A DNA stretch of 64,000 nt from Tranzscheliella williamsii (taxonomy: Eukaryota; Basidiomycota; Ustilaginomycetes; Ustilaginales; Ustilaginaceae): contig JALBYF010000051.1 in assembly GCA_023212725.1 (NCBI GenBank), positions 62,001 to 126,000 of the forward strand. The letters run 5' to 3'. Below are positions 37,038-46,338 of this stretch, one piece after another. The notes beneath the pieces were generated by a model. The model did not search any database and was not told the DNA's origin. It worked only from the letters and a program-made list of their open reading frames with translations. Position numbers and translations under genes: made by a program. How positions within the stretch are numbered: the stretch's first letter is position 1; each line of letters opens with the position of its first letter.

Positions 37038-37883
37038 ATGGTGTCGCGCATGCAGCGGTTGGTTGTGTTTGTGGCGGTGGTGGTGGTGGCGATGGTGGTG
37101 GTGGTGGAGGGGCGGGCCGCGGGGGGTGCGGCGGTGGGGGCGCCGGTGCGGCGGAGGCGGGCGCTGAAGCCGGCGCCGCGCGCCACGGACGACGAGGTCG
37201 CCCACGCCCTCGCCATCCTCCGCCGCGCCGCACCCGCCCACATCGAGCACGTCAAGCGCACGATCACCTCCGCCACCTCCGCAACCGACTCCTGGTCGGT
37301 CCAGGACAACGAGACCGACATCTGTTTCTGCGTCAACCGGCACCCGGTCACCACCACCGCTTCATCCGCCGGCTCGAGCGCCACCGCTTCCCCCCATACC
37401 AGCCAAGCCGCTGCCAAGCCCGCGCGGACCAAGGCAGCGCCGGTGTACAACGTCTACAACTCGTACGACAACAGCCGCCAAGCGGCGTCGGTGACCAACA
37501 ACACCAACACCACCCGCATCGACCAGTCGTCGCACGACTCGCACAACACCTACACCGACGCCAGCACCACGAACCGCGTCCAGCAGACCCACATCGCAGG
37601 GGACGCCACCCACACCACCAACAACGGCGACCAGACCACGATCGCAGGCAACGTCCACACCTCGCACTCGGACTCCCACGACACCATCCACCAGTCCAGC
37701 GCGCTCGACAACTCGAGCCACGTCGACAACTCGCGCCACACGGCCAACTCGGGCAACACCGACTCGTACAACCACCGCAACCACACCACCACCCACAACG
37801 CCGGCACCGCCGCCACCTCGTCCAACAAGGGCATCGACGCCAGCGGCGCCTCCGCCAAGGTCTGCATCCTCGCCTCCTGCTAA
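37038..37883 (+). CDS. Secreted Asn/His/Thr/Ser-rich protein, unrecognised (effector or wall-protein candidate)
   Basis: 281 residues. ATG 37038 gives MVSRMQRLVVFVAVVVVAMV, a strong signal peptide ending near VEGRAAG. Next come VRRRRALK and ILRRAAP, possible Kex2-type processing sites. Then DICFCVNRHP, a Ser/Thr/Ala linker, and about 130 residues (roughly 135-265) very rich in Asn, His, Thr, Ser and Asp (VYNVYNSYDNS, THIAGDATHTTNNGDQ, NHRNHTTTHN), with many N-x-S/T sites. It ends KVCILASC. Only four cysteines, as a CFC pair and a CxxxxC pair at either end of the low-complexity block, suggest the block is closed by disulfides. No family recognised. The earlier open frame from 36726 lacks a signal peptide and was not used. 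A TATA box lies 80 bases upstream. Confidence 0.75.
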   Translation: MVSRMQRLVVFVAVVVVAMVVVVEGRAAGGAAVGAPVRRRRALKPAPRATDDEVAHALAILRRAAPAHIEHVKRTITSATSATDSWSVQDNETDICFCVNRHPVTTTASSAGSSATASPHTSQAAAKPARTKAAPVYNVYNSYDNSRQAASVTNNTNTTRIDQSSHDSHNTYTDASTTNRVQQTHIAGDATHTTNNGDQTTIAGNVHTSHSDSHDTIHQSSALDNSSHVDNSRHTANSGNTDSYNHRNHTTTHNAGTAATSSNKGIDASGASAKVCILASC

Positions 37884-37944
37884 CCCCCCCTCCCCGCCGA
37901 TCCGGTGCCCGCGTCCACGCGTCTCAGGGCCCATCGCCCCCTTT

Positions 37945-38010
37945 TCCCCCCGCTTCCCTCTACCCCCCGCTTCCCTCTACCCCCCGCTTCCGTTTTACCC
38001 CCGCTTTCCT
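37945..38010. repeat. Pyrimidine-rich tandem repeat
   Basis: About three to four copies of a CCCCCCGCTTCCCTCTA-like unit of 17-18 bases, degenerating to the right. It lies between two convergent genes, so it is in 3' sequence of one or both transcripts. Confidence 0.75.
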
Positions 38011-38119
38011 TTTTCTGCGTGTAGTCCTCCCACCGCGCTCGGAAGCCATGCACACTGACTGTCACCTGGAACACGCGTGCGGCGTGACTGGAGAAATGAC
38101 TTGGAAAAGGCGACGTGAA

Positions 38120-39241
38120 TTACAGGCCGGGCGCTTTGGAGAGGGTGGGCTCGTCGCCGTGGGTGTTTTGCTGGACGTCGCGCGCGGCGTCGGCGAGCTC
38201 GGCGTGGCTCATCTGGACCCAGTCGTCGGGGTCGTCGGTGCTGGTTTCCCTGGCGCGACGGTCATGAACAAGCGTGACGACGTGCGCCAGGAGGAAGTCG
38301 GAGATGTGCTCGAAATACTTGGGCTTGATGCAGGTGTCGTTGTGCGTCCCGTCGGCAAAGGTCTGCAGGACCTTGACGCGGCTGCGGCAGCGCGCAAAGA
38401 GCGCGTCCATGTGGCTCGGCGGCACCAGCTCGTCCTGCCGCCCCGAGAGAAAGAGGACGGGCACATCGGGCGCGATGCGCGTGATTGTCACCCCCGAGTT
38501 CCAGAACTCGCGGCAGAGGAACGCAAACGGCCGCACCGGCGGCAGCACGTGCGGAATCAGCTCGGGCACGCTCAAGAACGTATTCTCCAGCACCAGTGCA
38601 TGTACCGATCGCGGATTGCGCGCCGCCAGATCGATCGCCACCGCACCGCCAATGCTCTGGCCGTACGCCACCAGCACCGTCGACCGCAGCGCCGGATGCG
38701 CGCGAATATAGTCCAGCGCCGTCTGCGTGTCGATCTTGATGCCGCGCTCGTTGGGGCTGCCCGTCGAGAATCCATAGCCGCGGTAGCTCAGCATCACCAC
38801 ATTGCAGCCGAACCGCTTGAAAAACACAGCAGCCAGCGGCAGCCGGTGGCCCATATTACCCGCGTTGGCATGCAGAAACAGCACTGTCGGCCGCGTCTTG
38901 GCCAGGTTGGCGTCCAGCACGTCGAACAGCGTGCGTCCGGTCTGGGTCGGCGTCGACTTGCGCTCCGCTCCCGGCGCGGCGACTTTGGCAAGCTTGGTGC
39001 CTTGCAGCATCACAAACGCACGCAGCTTCTGGCCGTCCGGCGTGACGAGCTCCTCCTCGGTGTACGGCAGATCATATTCGTCCGGCGTGCTGACCTCCGC
39101 CTTGGAGCCCGACGGAAAGGACGACGGGTAGATGAGCGATGTCTGGTAGCGGTACAGCAGCCCGGCGGTCGAGATCAGGCTCACCACCAGCACGCCGCCT
39201 ACGACGCGCAGGACCGACGAAAACGAAGGCAGATAGCCCAT
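38120..39241 (-). CDS. Bem46-like alpha/beta hydrolase (ABHD13 family)
   Basis: Membrane-anchored serine hydrolase; in fungi Bem46 relatives are linked to polarity and cell-type decisions, the substrate being unknown. 373 residues from ATG 39241. An N-terminal membrane segment at about residues 10-30 (VLRVVGGVLVVSLISTAGLL) is followed by SLIYPSSFP, the usual family start. The fold shows FLHANAGNMGHRLP (oxyanion loop), LSYRGYGFSTGSPNE, the nucleophile elbow GQSIGG (Ser196), the acid in SGRQDELVPP (Asp290) and the histidine in ADGTHNDT (His320). All catalytic residues are present and the length fits the family. The C-terminal 40 residues are charged and not conserved-looking. Divergent from ATP23 over a 692-base shared upstream region. 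Confidence 0.92.
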   Translation of the reverse strand: MGYLPSFSSVLRVVGGVLVVSLISTAGLLYRYQTSLIYPSSFPSGSKAEVSTPDEYDLPYTEEELVTPDGQKLRAFVMLQGTKLAKVAAPGAERKSTPTQTGRTLFDVLDANLAKTRPTVLFLHANAGNMGHRLPLAAVFFKRFGCNVVMLSYRGYGFSTGSPNERGIKIDTQTALDYIRAHPALRSTVLVAYGQSIGGAVAIDLAARNPRSVHALVLENTFLSVPELIPHVLPPVRPFAFLCREFWNSGVTITRIAPDVPVLFLSGRQDELVPPSHMDALFARCRSRVKVLQTFADGTHNDTCIKPKYFEHISDFLLAHVVTLVHDRRARETSTDDPDDWVQMSHAELADAARDVQQNTHGDEPTLSKAPGL

Positions 39242-39933
39242 CCCGTTTGTCTAGTCGGACACGCTGGCGATTCTACTGAGCTGTTTCGCGAGGCGACGCC
39301 CGCAGCGCGGCACTGCGTCGGAAAGCGGGTCGAGCGTCGGCCGGGAAAGCAGTTCACGGCCGCTAGCAAGGTGCGGTGCCGAGCAGCACTCCGTAGCGCG
39401 GTGGCGAGCAGCTGGATGCTTGCGTGGCGGTGGAGAGGCGGCAGAGTGCGCACGAGAGGATGGTGGTAGCGACCAGCTGTGGTCGTTGGCTGTCTTGTTG
39501 CTAGCATGCCACAGCCACGGCCACCAACACTGCAAAGCCACGCTTGCGAGGACCCTTACTTTCAACGCGCATCTCACTCGGCCGACAGAAAGCCCCTTTC
39601 TTTATAGCCACGCTCTTTTCCCGATCCACACAACAGCAAGCAAAGGACCGCCCAGCTTTGCTTGTACACAGTGAAAGCATCAAACGTACGGATAACTCAC
39701 GACAAAAACGGTGTTAGTCAGTGACCGCTCAAATCGGGAAAAGAGCGTGGCGTTAACGAAAACGGAGCGTGGCTGTAACACTGCCCTTTGGTTTGGCTAT
39801 CAGTTCTTCTCAGATTCACATGGACATGATTGCACCTCCGTCATCATCAGCCAGATCGTGGATGTCGAGTGCGGTAGGATTGTGAGTGGTAGGACTGCAC
39901 GACAACGGCGACGATTGTCTCGCGAGTACGACG
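39242..39933. promoter_or_regulatory. Divergent promoter region, BEM46-like / ATP23
   Basis: Shared upstream region of two genes transcribed apart. Its main feature is a perfect 19-bp inverted repeat with a third partial copy, listed separately. A TTTATAG motif forms the edge of the left arm at 39601-39607. Confidence 0.55.
39607..39778. repeat. Perfect 19-bp inverted repeat plus third near-copy in a divergent promoter
   Basis: GCCACGCTCTTTTCCCGAT at 39607-39625 is exactly the reverse complement of 39733-39751. A further partial copy, GAGCGTGGCTGTAA at about 39765-39778, pairs with the extended left arm (TTATAGCCACGCTC) with one mismatch. Spacing of the perfect arms is 107 bases. Likely a regulatory site in repeated form or a small fold-back insertion. 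Confidence 0.7.
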
Positions 39934-40694
39934 ATGACCACGCCCACGCCGCGGCATCTGGAGACGGCGCAGCAGACGACCGAGCGGGAGCGGTGCGAGC
40001 AATGGACCGAGCAGCTCTTTCGCACGTCGCCCATGGTGCGGTTTATGACCAAGCATCTGTCGCTGCTGGGGTGTGATCCACGGACGCCGCTGGCGGCCGC
40101 GTCGGGGGGGGGGGATACGGGGGTGTCGTATGCTCCGACGGATGCGCAGGTGCAGCCGAAGCTCGTCATTGCGCCCTGCCCACCCTCGATCGCCGGGGGG
40201 TTTAGCCCGTCGCTGACGCACGAGCCGACGAGCCACTCGTCGATCCTGCTCTGCTCAAACCGGATCTTCTCAAAGTCGCATCTCGAGGACACGCTGGCGC
40301 ACGAGATGATCCACTGGTTCGACCACTGCCGCTTCCTCGTCGACTGGAATAACCTCCGCCATCACGCCTGCTCCGAGATTCGGGCCGCTTCGCTCTCCGG
40401 CGACTGCGCCTTTGCCCGTGAGTTCAAGCGCCGCAACTACGGCTTCAAGTACCAGCACCAGAACTGCGTCAAGCGCAGAGCCCTCCTCTCCATCCTCGCC
40501 AACCCCGCCTGCAACAACGACAAGGACCGAGCGCAAAAAGTCATCGACGAAGTCTTCCCCAGCTGCTTCGGCGACACCCGCCCCTTCGACGAAGTAAGTC
40601 CCCCCGCCAGCCAGCCACCCCCCTTTCCCTGCGTCCACTTACCAACCAAGCTTCGCCTCTTACTCGCTGCTTCTGTCGCCCGTAGATCTACTAG
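39934..40694 (+). CDS. ATP23: Mitochondrial inner-membrane protease Atp23
   Basis: Metalloprotease and chaperone of the intermembrane space that processes subunit 6 of the F0 ATPase. Exon 1 39934-40593 and a 9-base final exon 40686-40694 (ATC TAC TAG), separated by intron 40594-40685 (GTAAGT...GTAG). Splicing turns the end from FDE into FDEIY, the expected family C-terminus; reading through would add 100 or more unrelated residues. 222 residues. The frame opens with a GTG at 39886; ATG 39934 gives MTTPTPRHLETAQQ. Seen: the zinc motif HEMIH (His123, Glu124, His127) in LAHEMIHWFDHCRF, IRAASLSGDC, and the paired cysteines of the family (CSEI, GDCAF, NCVKRRALLSI, NPACNN, PSCFGDTRPFDE). Confidence 0.93.
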
Positions 40695-41228
40695 GCGTCC
40701 CCATGCCTCCGGCCTCGCCGCTGGCCGCAGCAGACCCCGTCGCCGTACCCACTCCACTACCCGTGTATTAGTACCATCACCCTGCCTGCCCACTGCGCCA
40801 CCCAATGACCCGCCCCGACCGCCATTCAGAGCGTACCACATCGAGAAGCGTCGTCGGCACATGCACATTGGCAGATTACAGCGCGGATGGCTAGAGTACA
40901 GTATGATAGCTAGGGCGAAACAAGGAGGCAAACGAGCCGTTGCTGGCAGTCGTTCTGCACCTCGAGCGGCACATGCCGCAACGGAGAGTGAAAAGGATAC
41001 GAGTGGTAGGATTCGGTGGTTGGATTCGGCGGTGATGGAACAGCGCTAGACCACAATGTCGGTCCGCTAGGCCATGGGCTGAGCAATCCGACAGTCGGCT
41101 CTTTCAGTAGCTCGCCCTTCCTTTGTTGCCTAGCGGCAGCGAAAGTGGCTGAAGAACCATTCGCAAGTCGTTGATTGCGTGCCGCTTCCTGACAATGGGT
41201 GGCTGTGTCCGTGCGAAAGCAGGTATCA
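40695..41228. other. Intergenic between convergent genes
   Basis: 3' sequence of ATP23 and CAF40. The ATP23 frame stays open by chance through part of it. No gene or repeat recognised. Confidence 0.5.
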
Positions 41229-42476
41229 TCATTGTTCAGCGCGGTCAGAGAGGTTGAGGAGCAGCGTGGCAAGGCATCGCTTGGTGATGTGGTCGTTTTT
41301 CAGCAGCTGAGAAAAGGTAGCATCTCTGAGCGGGCCAGGCAGGCAAGCCCGGAGCGCCTCTCTAGCCCTGGGATTATCGCTGAGTCGCAGGTAGCAACGA
41401 ACGACGTGCTTCAACAATCGCACCGCCTGCGATTCGACAATCTGAGAGACCATGTTGCTGAGCACCGTGCCCACGGCATAGAACCGCTCGTAGGTCTGAC
41501 AGATGTATGCGAGACCCATGTCGTCCAAGAGAATCTTTTGCACAATAAAGATAGCGACCGTCTTGCTGAGTTCCGAGCCGGTCTCCATGATGCGCAAGCA
41601 GAGCGGGATAATCTCGGTAGAAAGCAGAAAGGTGATCACGTCCGAATTGTCGTTCTGCTTGACCAGAGCGCCAATGACCCCGAGCGAAGTGAGACGCAGG
41701 TATTCAAACGGCCGCGTCTTGGAGGTAGTGTTCAGGAACGGATAGAGGAAGAGCGGGATGTGCGCCTGCAAAAACAGACCGCGCGTCTCACTGTGGCTGG
41801 CAACACACTGCAGCAGGGCCAGGGCGTTGCATACCCTGTTGCTTGCCTGCGCTGTCAGGGCGGGCGGTGAGAGTAGTGGATAGACCGAGACAATCTCCTG
41901 CAACAGAGACGACATGACGCCGAAGCTATGCCACAAGACCAGAGCAAGATCCTCGTACTGCTCGCGCTTCTTGCTCAACTCGAGCAGCGCATGCTCGCGC
42001 TGTGCCGAGCTTCCAGGAAGGCTGTCCAGGGCGGTTGCGTTCTGGAGCCCGTCGTGGTGGTCCTGTGATGGTTCGCCCTCCCTGGCCGTCGCTGCATCAG
42101 AGTGATGGGTGGGAGAAGAGGGAGAGCCCTGCTTCTTGGTGGCCGATGGTTCTGGGCGCTGACAGAGCTGCGTAATCAGATGATAGACACTGAGCGCGGT
42201 GGTGGGCGTCCCCCCGGGCCCTGTACCGGCAGGTAGCGTTGGCCCAGCATTGGGAGGGGGTCCAGCGGCGGAAAGCATGGACGGTCCGAGATCAACACCT
42301 GCTAGGGACCCGCCTATACCTGGGGGAGCTTGGCCAGAGCTGTTGCCAGTGTTGTTGCTGCTGCTAGTGTTGTTGCCAAAACTGGCGCCATCTATACCAT
42401 TGGCATTGTGCTGCGGACTGGGGCTGTGAAGCATACGGCTTTGCATGCTACCGGCGCCTCCCGATCGCCCGGACAT
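41229..42476 (-). CDS. CAF40: CCR4-NOT complex subunit Caf40/Rcd1 (CNOT9)
   Basis: Armadillo-repeat subunit of the CCR4-NOT deadenylase complex, which docks regulatory partners onto Not1. 415 residues from ATG 42476. The first 110 residues are Asn/Ser/Gly/Pro-rich and disordered. The Rcd1 domain covers about residues 165-410: [131 protein letters not shown]. These motifs are almost unchanged across eukaryotes, so the call is secure. A 60-residue Ser/Gly/His/Asp-rich insert lies before the domain. The frame ends [10 protein letters not shown]. Convergent with ATP23. Confidence 0.96.
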   Translation of the reverse strand: MSGRSGGAGSMQSRMLHSPSPQHNANGIDGASFGNNTSSSNNTGNSSGQAPPGIGGSLAGVDLGPSMLSAAGPPPNAGPTLPAGTGPGGTPTTALSVYHLITQLCQRPEPSATKKQGSPSSPTHHSDAATAREGEPSQDHHDGLQNATALDSLPGSSAQREHALLELSKKREQYEDLALVLWHSFGVMSSLLQEIVSVYPLLSPPALTAQASNRVCNALALLQCVASHSETRGLFLQAHIPLFLYPFLNTTSKTRPFEYLRLTSLGVIGALVKQNDNSDVITFLLSTEIIPLCLRIMETGSELSKTVAIFIVQKILLDDMGLAYICQTYERFYAVGTVLSNMVSQIVESQAVRLLKHVVRCYLRLSDNPRAREALRACLPGPLRDATFSQLLKNDHITKRCLATLLLNLSDRAEQ

Positions 42477-43417
42477 CGCAGTACAACGCAGGCCAAAGCG
42501 ATCACTGTTCCTCCACGGTAACGAAACTCGTGCGACTCGGAGTCGCCGCTTAGTAGCTCACGTTGTAGTACGGAGAGGATGAGCGGCGAAAGGTAGATGG
42601 ATGATCGTGCTGGAAAAAGAACCCCGGTTCGCAATGCTCTGTAAGCGTCAGTGAACGGCAAGGACGTCTTCACCCCGGAAAGAGAAGCTGAGGGGCTAAA
42701 GATCTGTTGAGAGTATGTTGCTGACCAGCGGGGGCAGGACGGAGGGAGGACGGAGGGTATGCGGAGCGCTTGTTGCGAAGCTAGCTGGTGGTACAAGGTC
42801 GGGCGGTGCGAAGACGGTAGACGGACGGTAAGATACACAGAGACACGAATGGGTAAAAAACCCGTCGCCAAGGTAGTGCCCAGAATGGATGCTTGAGGTA
42901 GTGAGGACCGGAATAGTTCAGTGATGGCCGTTGAGCAGAGGCAGGAGGATGACGATCGCGAGAAGGTGTTGGTTGCTTTGCATTCATTCCGAAGTAGACC
43001 GCTGCTCGCATTTTAAATCAATTCTCTTTCCTCGCCTTACAAAAAGCCCAAAGCCGCTTCGAAGAACGGTGAAACGGTGTTAATGCTGCTTGGGTACCAG
43101 CTATTGAGGTGGATACAAATCAAGCTAGCAGGACTTGAAAGATAGAGAAACCTGTGATAGCCACGTTTCGAATCGATCACGTCCCTAGCTGTATTCCACA
43201 ATACAACTCTAAAGCCTGCCATTTGCTGCCCACACTCGCGCGAAAGAAGCTGAAGCTGGCTGTCAAGATGCTACGCAACGGCTGGGGAGGGCAGAAAGAC
43301 GTGCAATTCGAAAGAGCGGTGTAGATGCAGAGAGGCTAGGTATACAGATATGCAGAGGGCCACGGTGGGCAACGAGATAGAGAGCATTATTATTAAGTGA
43401 GCTATGACAAGGCGGGA
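42477..43417. other. Intergenic, upstream of CAF40
   Basis: 941 bases between the 3' end of the haem-lyase gene and the CAF40 start. Short frames with no recognisable content; presumed long 5' untranslated region and promoter. A polyA-like ATTATTATTAAG lies at about 43387-43398, close after the haem-lyase stop on the plus-strand side. Confidence 0.5.
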
Positions 43418-44284
43418 TTAGGCGGGCGCCGAACCGGGCTCTCCAAAGTACTTGCGGAAGAGGCAGGCGGAGCGCATGGCAAGCCCTTCGGGCGTCGAGG
43501 GGGCAGGCCTAACATCTAGGTAGAAGCTGAGACCCGTGTTGGCTATACCAGGTCGAGCAGGCGCCGGCTGCGACCGGCCGGTGTAGAAGTCGATAATGTA
43601 GCGGATCTGCTTCCCGTCGCGATCGATAGTCCAGTCGTGACGGTCGAACGGAGGCTGATAGCCTGCAATGCCATTCATCCACGCCTTCCAAGTGAGATCT
43701 TTGGGCCGCCCTTTAAACGAGACCAGCTTGGTTCCTTCCTTGCCCTCCTTGTGACCGGTCCACATCCTCTCCCACTGCAGAATCTGCTTCCATGCTTGCT
43801 CGTTGACTGCATTATGGATCGGCACCACAACGTCCATATCCGCCACTTGGGGATTCTGGTCCTTCCGCTTCATAGCATTATAGAACTGCAGAGCCGAAGG
43901 ATAGACCCATTTGCCATCCTTATCTTCCTCGGCATCCGCCGCCGACGGGGCGCTGTGCTGACTAGCCATAGCTGCTTGCGCTGCAGTCGGGTCTGCCAAG
44001 GCGGCGTAGCTCCGCGGTATTGACGACACCTCTCTGTCCGTCGACAGGCGAGACTCGTCGTTGCTTTGTGTGGGTTTTCTTGTCGACTTTCCGGGCGGGT
44101 TGGCCACCGCCGAGGATGGTGCTGCGGTATTTGGATTATCCGGCTGAAAGGGATGCGCTTTGCCGGGATTCGCTCTGAGCCATGCAAGACGGGTTTCCTC
44201 GTCTACCGGACAGCGATCTGCCGAAGCTGGCGTTGCCGATGCAGGAGCCTTGAAAGAGGAGCCGAATGGCCACATCTCGAGCAT
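43418..44284 (-). CDS. CYC3: Holocytochrome c synthase (haem lyase)
   Basis: Attaches haem covalently to apocytochrome c in the mitochondrial intermembrane space. Domain motifs: a CPVDE haem-regulatory-type CP motif near the N-terminus, WVYPSALQFYNAMKRK, VPIHNAVNEQAWKQILQWE (the His in HN-x-x-NEQAW is the haem ligand in human HCCS), RPKDLTWKAWMNGIAGYQPPFDRHDW, and IRYIIDFYTG. The frame is open to an ATG at 44425 (335 residues), but MLEMWPFGSSF at 44284 (288 residues) or MWPFGSSF at 44275 looks like the real start, because the preceding residues are not conserved-looking. Only one CP motif is seen; yeast Cyc3 has two. Minus strand, 312 bases downstream of phosphomannomutase. Confidence 0.9.
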   Translation of the reverse strand: MLEMWPFGSSFKAPASATPASADRCPVDEETRLAWLRANPGKAHPFQPDNPNTAAPSSAVANPPGKSTRKPTQSNDESRLSTDREVSSIPRSYAALADPTAAQAAMASQHSAPSAADAEEDKDGKWVYPSALQFYNAMKRKDQNPQVADMDVVVPIHNAVNEQAWKQILQWERMWTGHKEGKEGTKLVSFKGRPKDLTWKAWMNGIAGYQPPFDRHDWTIDRDGKQIRYIIDFYTGRSQPAPARPGIANTGLSFYLDVRPAPSTPEGLAMRSACLFRKYFGEPGSAPA

Positions 44285-44596
44285 GACAGAGTATACGATG
44301 TCAGTGACAATATCAGAAGAAACCTTTCTACGCGCCAAACAACTATGCCGAATCACAAGAATCTTGTTACCAAGATGTTGGTGATCTCGGAACTCGGCGG
44401 TGTGCGGATGACTTCGAGTTACCATGATTTAACAGCTTACTTTTTGCTGTTGTCGCCAAAAACCCACACCGAGGTCTGGTCCCACAACTGTCGTGCATTC
44501 ACATTGATGGCACACCTTGAACTGATCCACTCTCGCCTTGGGACCATTTGTGGGCCGGGAGAACTCTATATGCAACATAGTCTACAGACGCGAACC
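44285..44596. other. Intergenic between haem lyase and phosphomannomutase
   Basis: A 312-base gap between two minus-strand genes. It contains the downstream gene's promoter and possibly a longer 5' coding part (open to 44425). No motifs recognised. Confidence 0.5.
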
Positions 44597-45596
44597 TCAC
44601 AAATCAAAGATCTTGCGGAGCTGGGCCATGGTGTCATCGGGACTGGTAACAGTATGGCCGGTGGTTCTTGGATCAGAAAAGATCTCGTGGTCGTTTCCGC
44701 CGACGTAGGTCTTATCGCCGAAGAAGTGGATTTCGTCCCAACCGAGGTCCTGGGCGGTCTTGCTGCCCTCTTCCTTGTGATCGTCGAGAGTGATGTGGCG
44801 CAGCGCATAGGTCTTGTCCCAGCCGTGAGGGAAGACATCGAACGAGATCTGACCGCCGATGCTGTACGTGAGACCATAGTCAGGGAACTCTTGCTTGAGA
44901 GCGTTGACAAAGGCTTTGCGAATGTTGTGCTCTTTGTCGTACTTTTCGAAAGTGATACGCTCATCAATGCTGTGACACAGAATCAAGGGATCCATCTTGT
45001 TAGTTGTTGGATGGCACCGTCGGTGAAGCAACATGTGTACTTACGAGGCGTTCCTTCCAATGGGAGACACGTTGATCATGCCATTTCTGAATTCGATAAA
45101 TGTACCTCTGTAGCGGCATAGGTTAGAAGTGAAAAGTGGGTCGTCTCAGCACGGTCCCGGACACCTCGCGTCATGGCTGGGCTGGCCAGGCTGGGATTAC
45201 TCACCTCATGACCGGAATGTCGAGGTTGGCGATGTACTTGAGGCAGAATTTGGCCAGCTTCTGGTATCGCTCTTCGCCCAACCATGCGATGAAGGACTGC
45301 GACTCGATCGGCTGGCCGAAGCGGAAGGCTGTGAGACCGTTCTCAGCAAATACATAGTCGAACTGCTGTACAAAGTCGGTAGGCGTGACCTGCAGCTGCT
45401 CTCGAATCTTCTTCAGGTCCGAGCCTCCGACGACGCCGGTGACGCAAGTCTTCCTCAGTCTGGCAAGCAGCTCCAGAAAGTCGGCCGAGAGGCCTTGTCG
45501 TGCCAAGGTGAGCGTGCCGTCGACATCGAAGAGGCAAAGCACCTTGGGATGCTTGCGGTCCTTGAAGTCGGACGAGGTAGCTGTTGTGGGCGCCAT
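44597..45596 (-). CDS. SEC53: Phosphomannomutase
   Basis: Interconverts mannose-6-phosphate and mannose-1-phosphate, the step feeding GDP-mannose for glycosylation and GPI anchors. Three exons: 45596-45205, 45107-45045 (63 bases) and 44969-44597; introns 45204-45108 (GTGAGT...ACAG) and 45044-44970 (GTAAGT...ACAG). The small exon supplies [20 protein letters not shown], the most conserved stretch of the family, and joins IPVMR to [18 protein letters not shown] in frame. 275 residues (yeast Sec53 254). Seen: the phosphatase-fold nucleophile motif FDVDGTLT (Asp24, Asp26), [44 protein letters not shown] and [17 protein letters not shown]. All active-site elements are intact. Cytosolic. Confidence 0.96.
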
Positions 45597-46338
45597 TCTC
45601 AGTGCGTTGTGCTTGAGAAGCCACGACGATATCAGCCTTGCCTGTGGTGGTGGGGCGGTAGAGAAGGATGTTGCGGACGGACTCGGGAAGACAGCCAGGG
45701 TCCTTCCGGCTCTTCGCCTGCCCGCGTCCCGTACCTTTTTACGCTAGTGCAGTTTGAAATTGTGAATGTTGAGGTGAAAGCGACAATTCACAGATTATTG
45801 CGGGTACGTTAGTGCAGATCTATCTCCCTAGCTCAGCTCCGAGCCGCATATGCAGACGCACGTTTTGGCAGGCTCCCGAATGCACGTCGCGAAAGCGTGC
45901 TTTAATTTCCACGTCACAAAGGTGTGAAATGACATCTGCCGGCAATCGTATCTCTCGTGCGTAAAGGAGCGTGCGTCCCAGTCGGGCAACAGAGACCTAT
46001 ATCCTCACTATCGCGCTCGGCTTGGATGCCGCGCTGCTGATGGCCATCTGCGTCTTCCCGGATGAGGTAGCCGGCGAGTAGCTACCGCACCATGACAACC
46101 CGGCCCACCGCCCCCTTGTCCCTAGATACCTATCCCCGAGTAGGCAACCAGTCTGGAACCTGACAGGTCATCCTTCATTGCATCTCGGATACAGTTGGTT
46201 AACAGCCCGCTTACTGCATACTTGCACAGAAAGAGGCACAGCCCATTACTGTTCCATAAACACATCACGTACCACAAGGCAACAACAAGCTTGCAATTAT
46301 TATCAATTTCGAGAGGCAGAACTGTGCTAGCCGGCCGC
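45597..46338. other. Intergenic, upstream of SEC53
   Basis: Lies between the SEC53 start and the MRE11 stop, both on the minus strand. Contains only short frames. A CAATTATTATCAATTTC AT-rich patch lies near 46293-46308, just past the MRE11 stop. Confidence 0.5.

Noticed and set aside
36995..39469. 824-codon plus-strand open frame
   Set aside because: It covers the secreted-protein gene in another frame and the Bem46-like gene antisense. It has Arg/His/Gln/Pro-rich junk composition and no domain, while the overlapped genes have clear motifs. High G+C codon bias explains it.
44066..45121. 351-codon plus-strand frame
   Set aside because: Antisense to haem lyase and phosphomannomutase, both of which have complete family motifs and consistent introns.
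45129..45812. 227-codon plus-strand frame
   Set aside because: Antisense to the first exon of SEC53; no recognisable domain.
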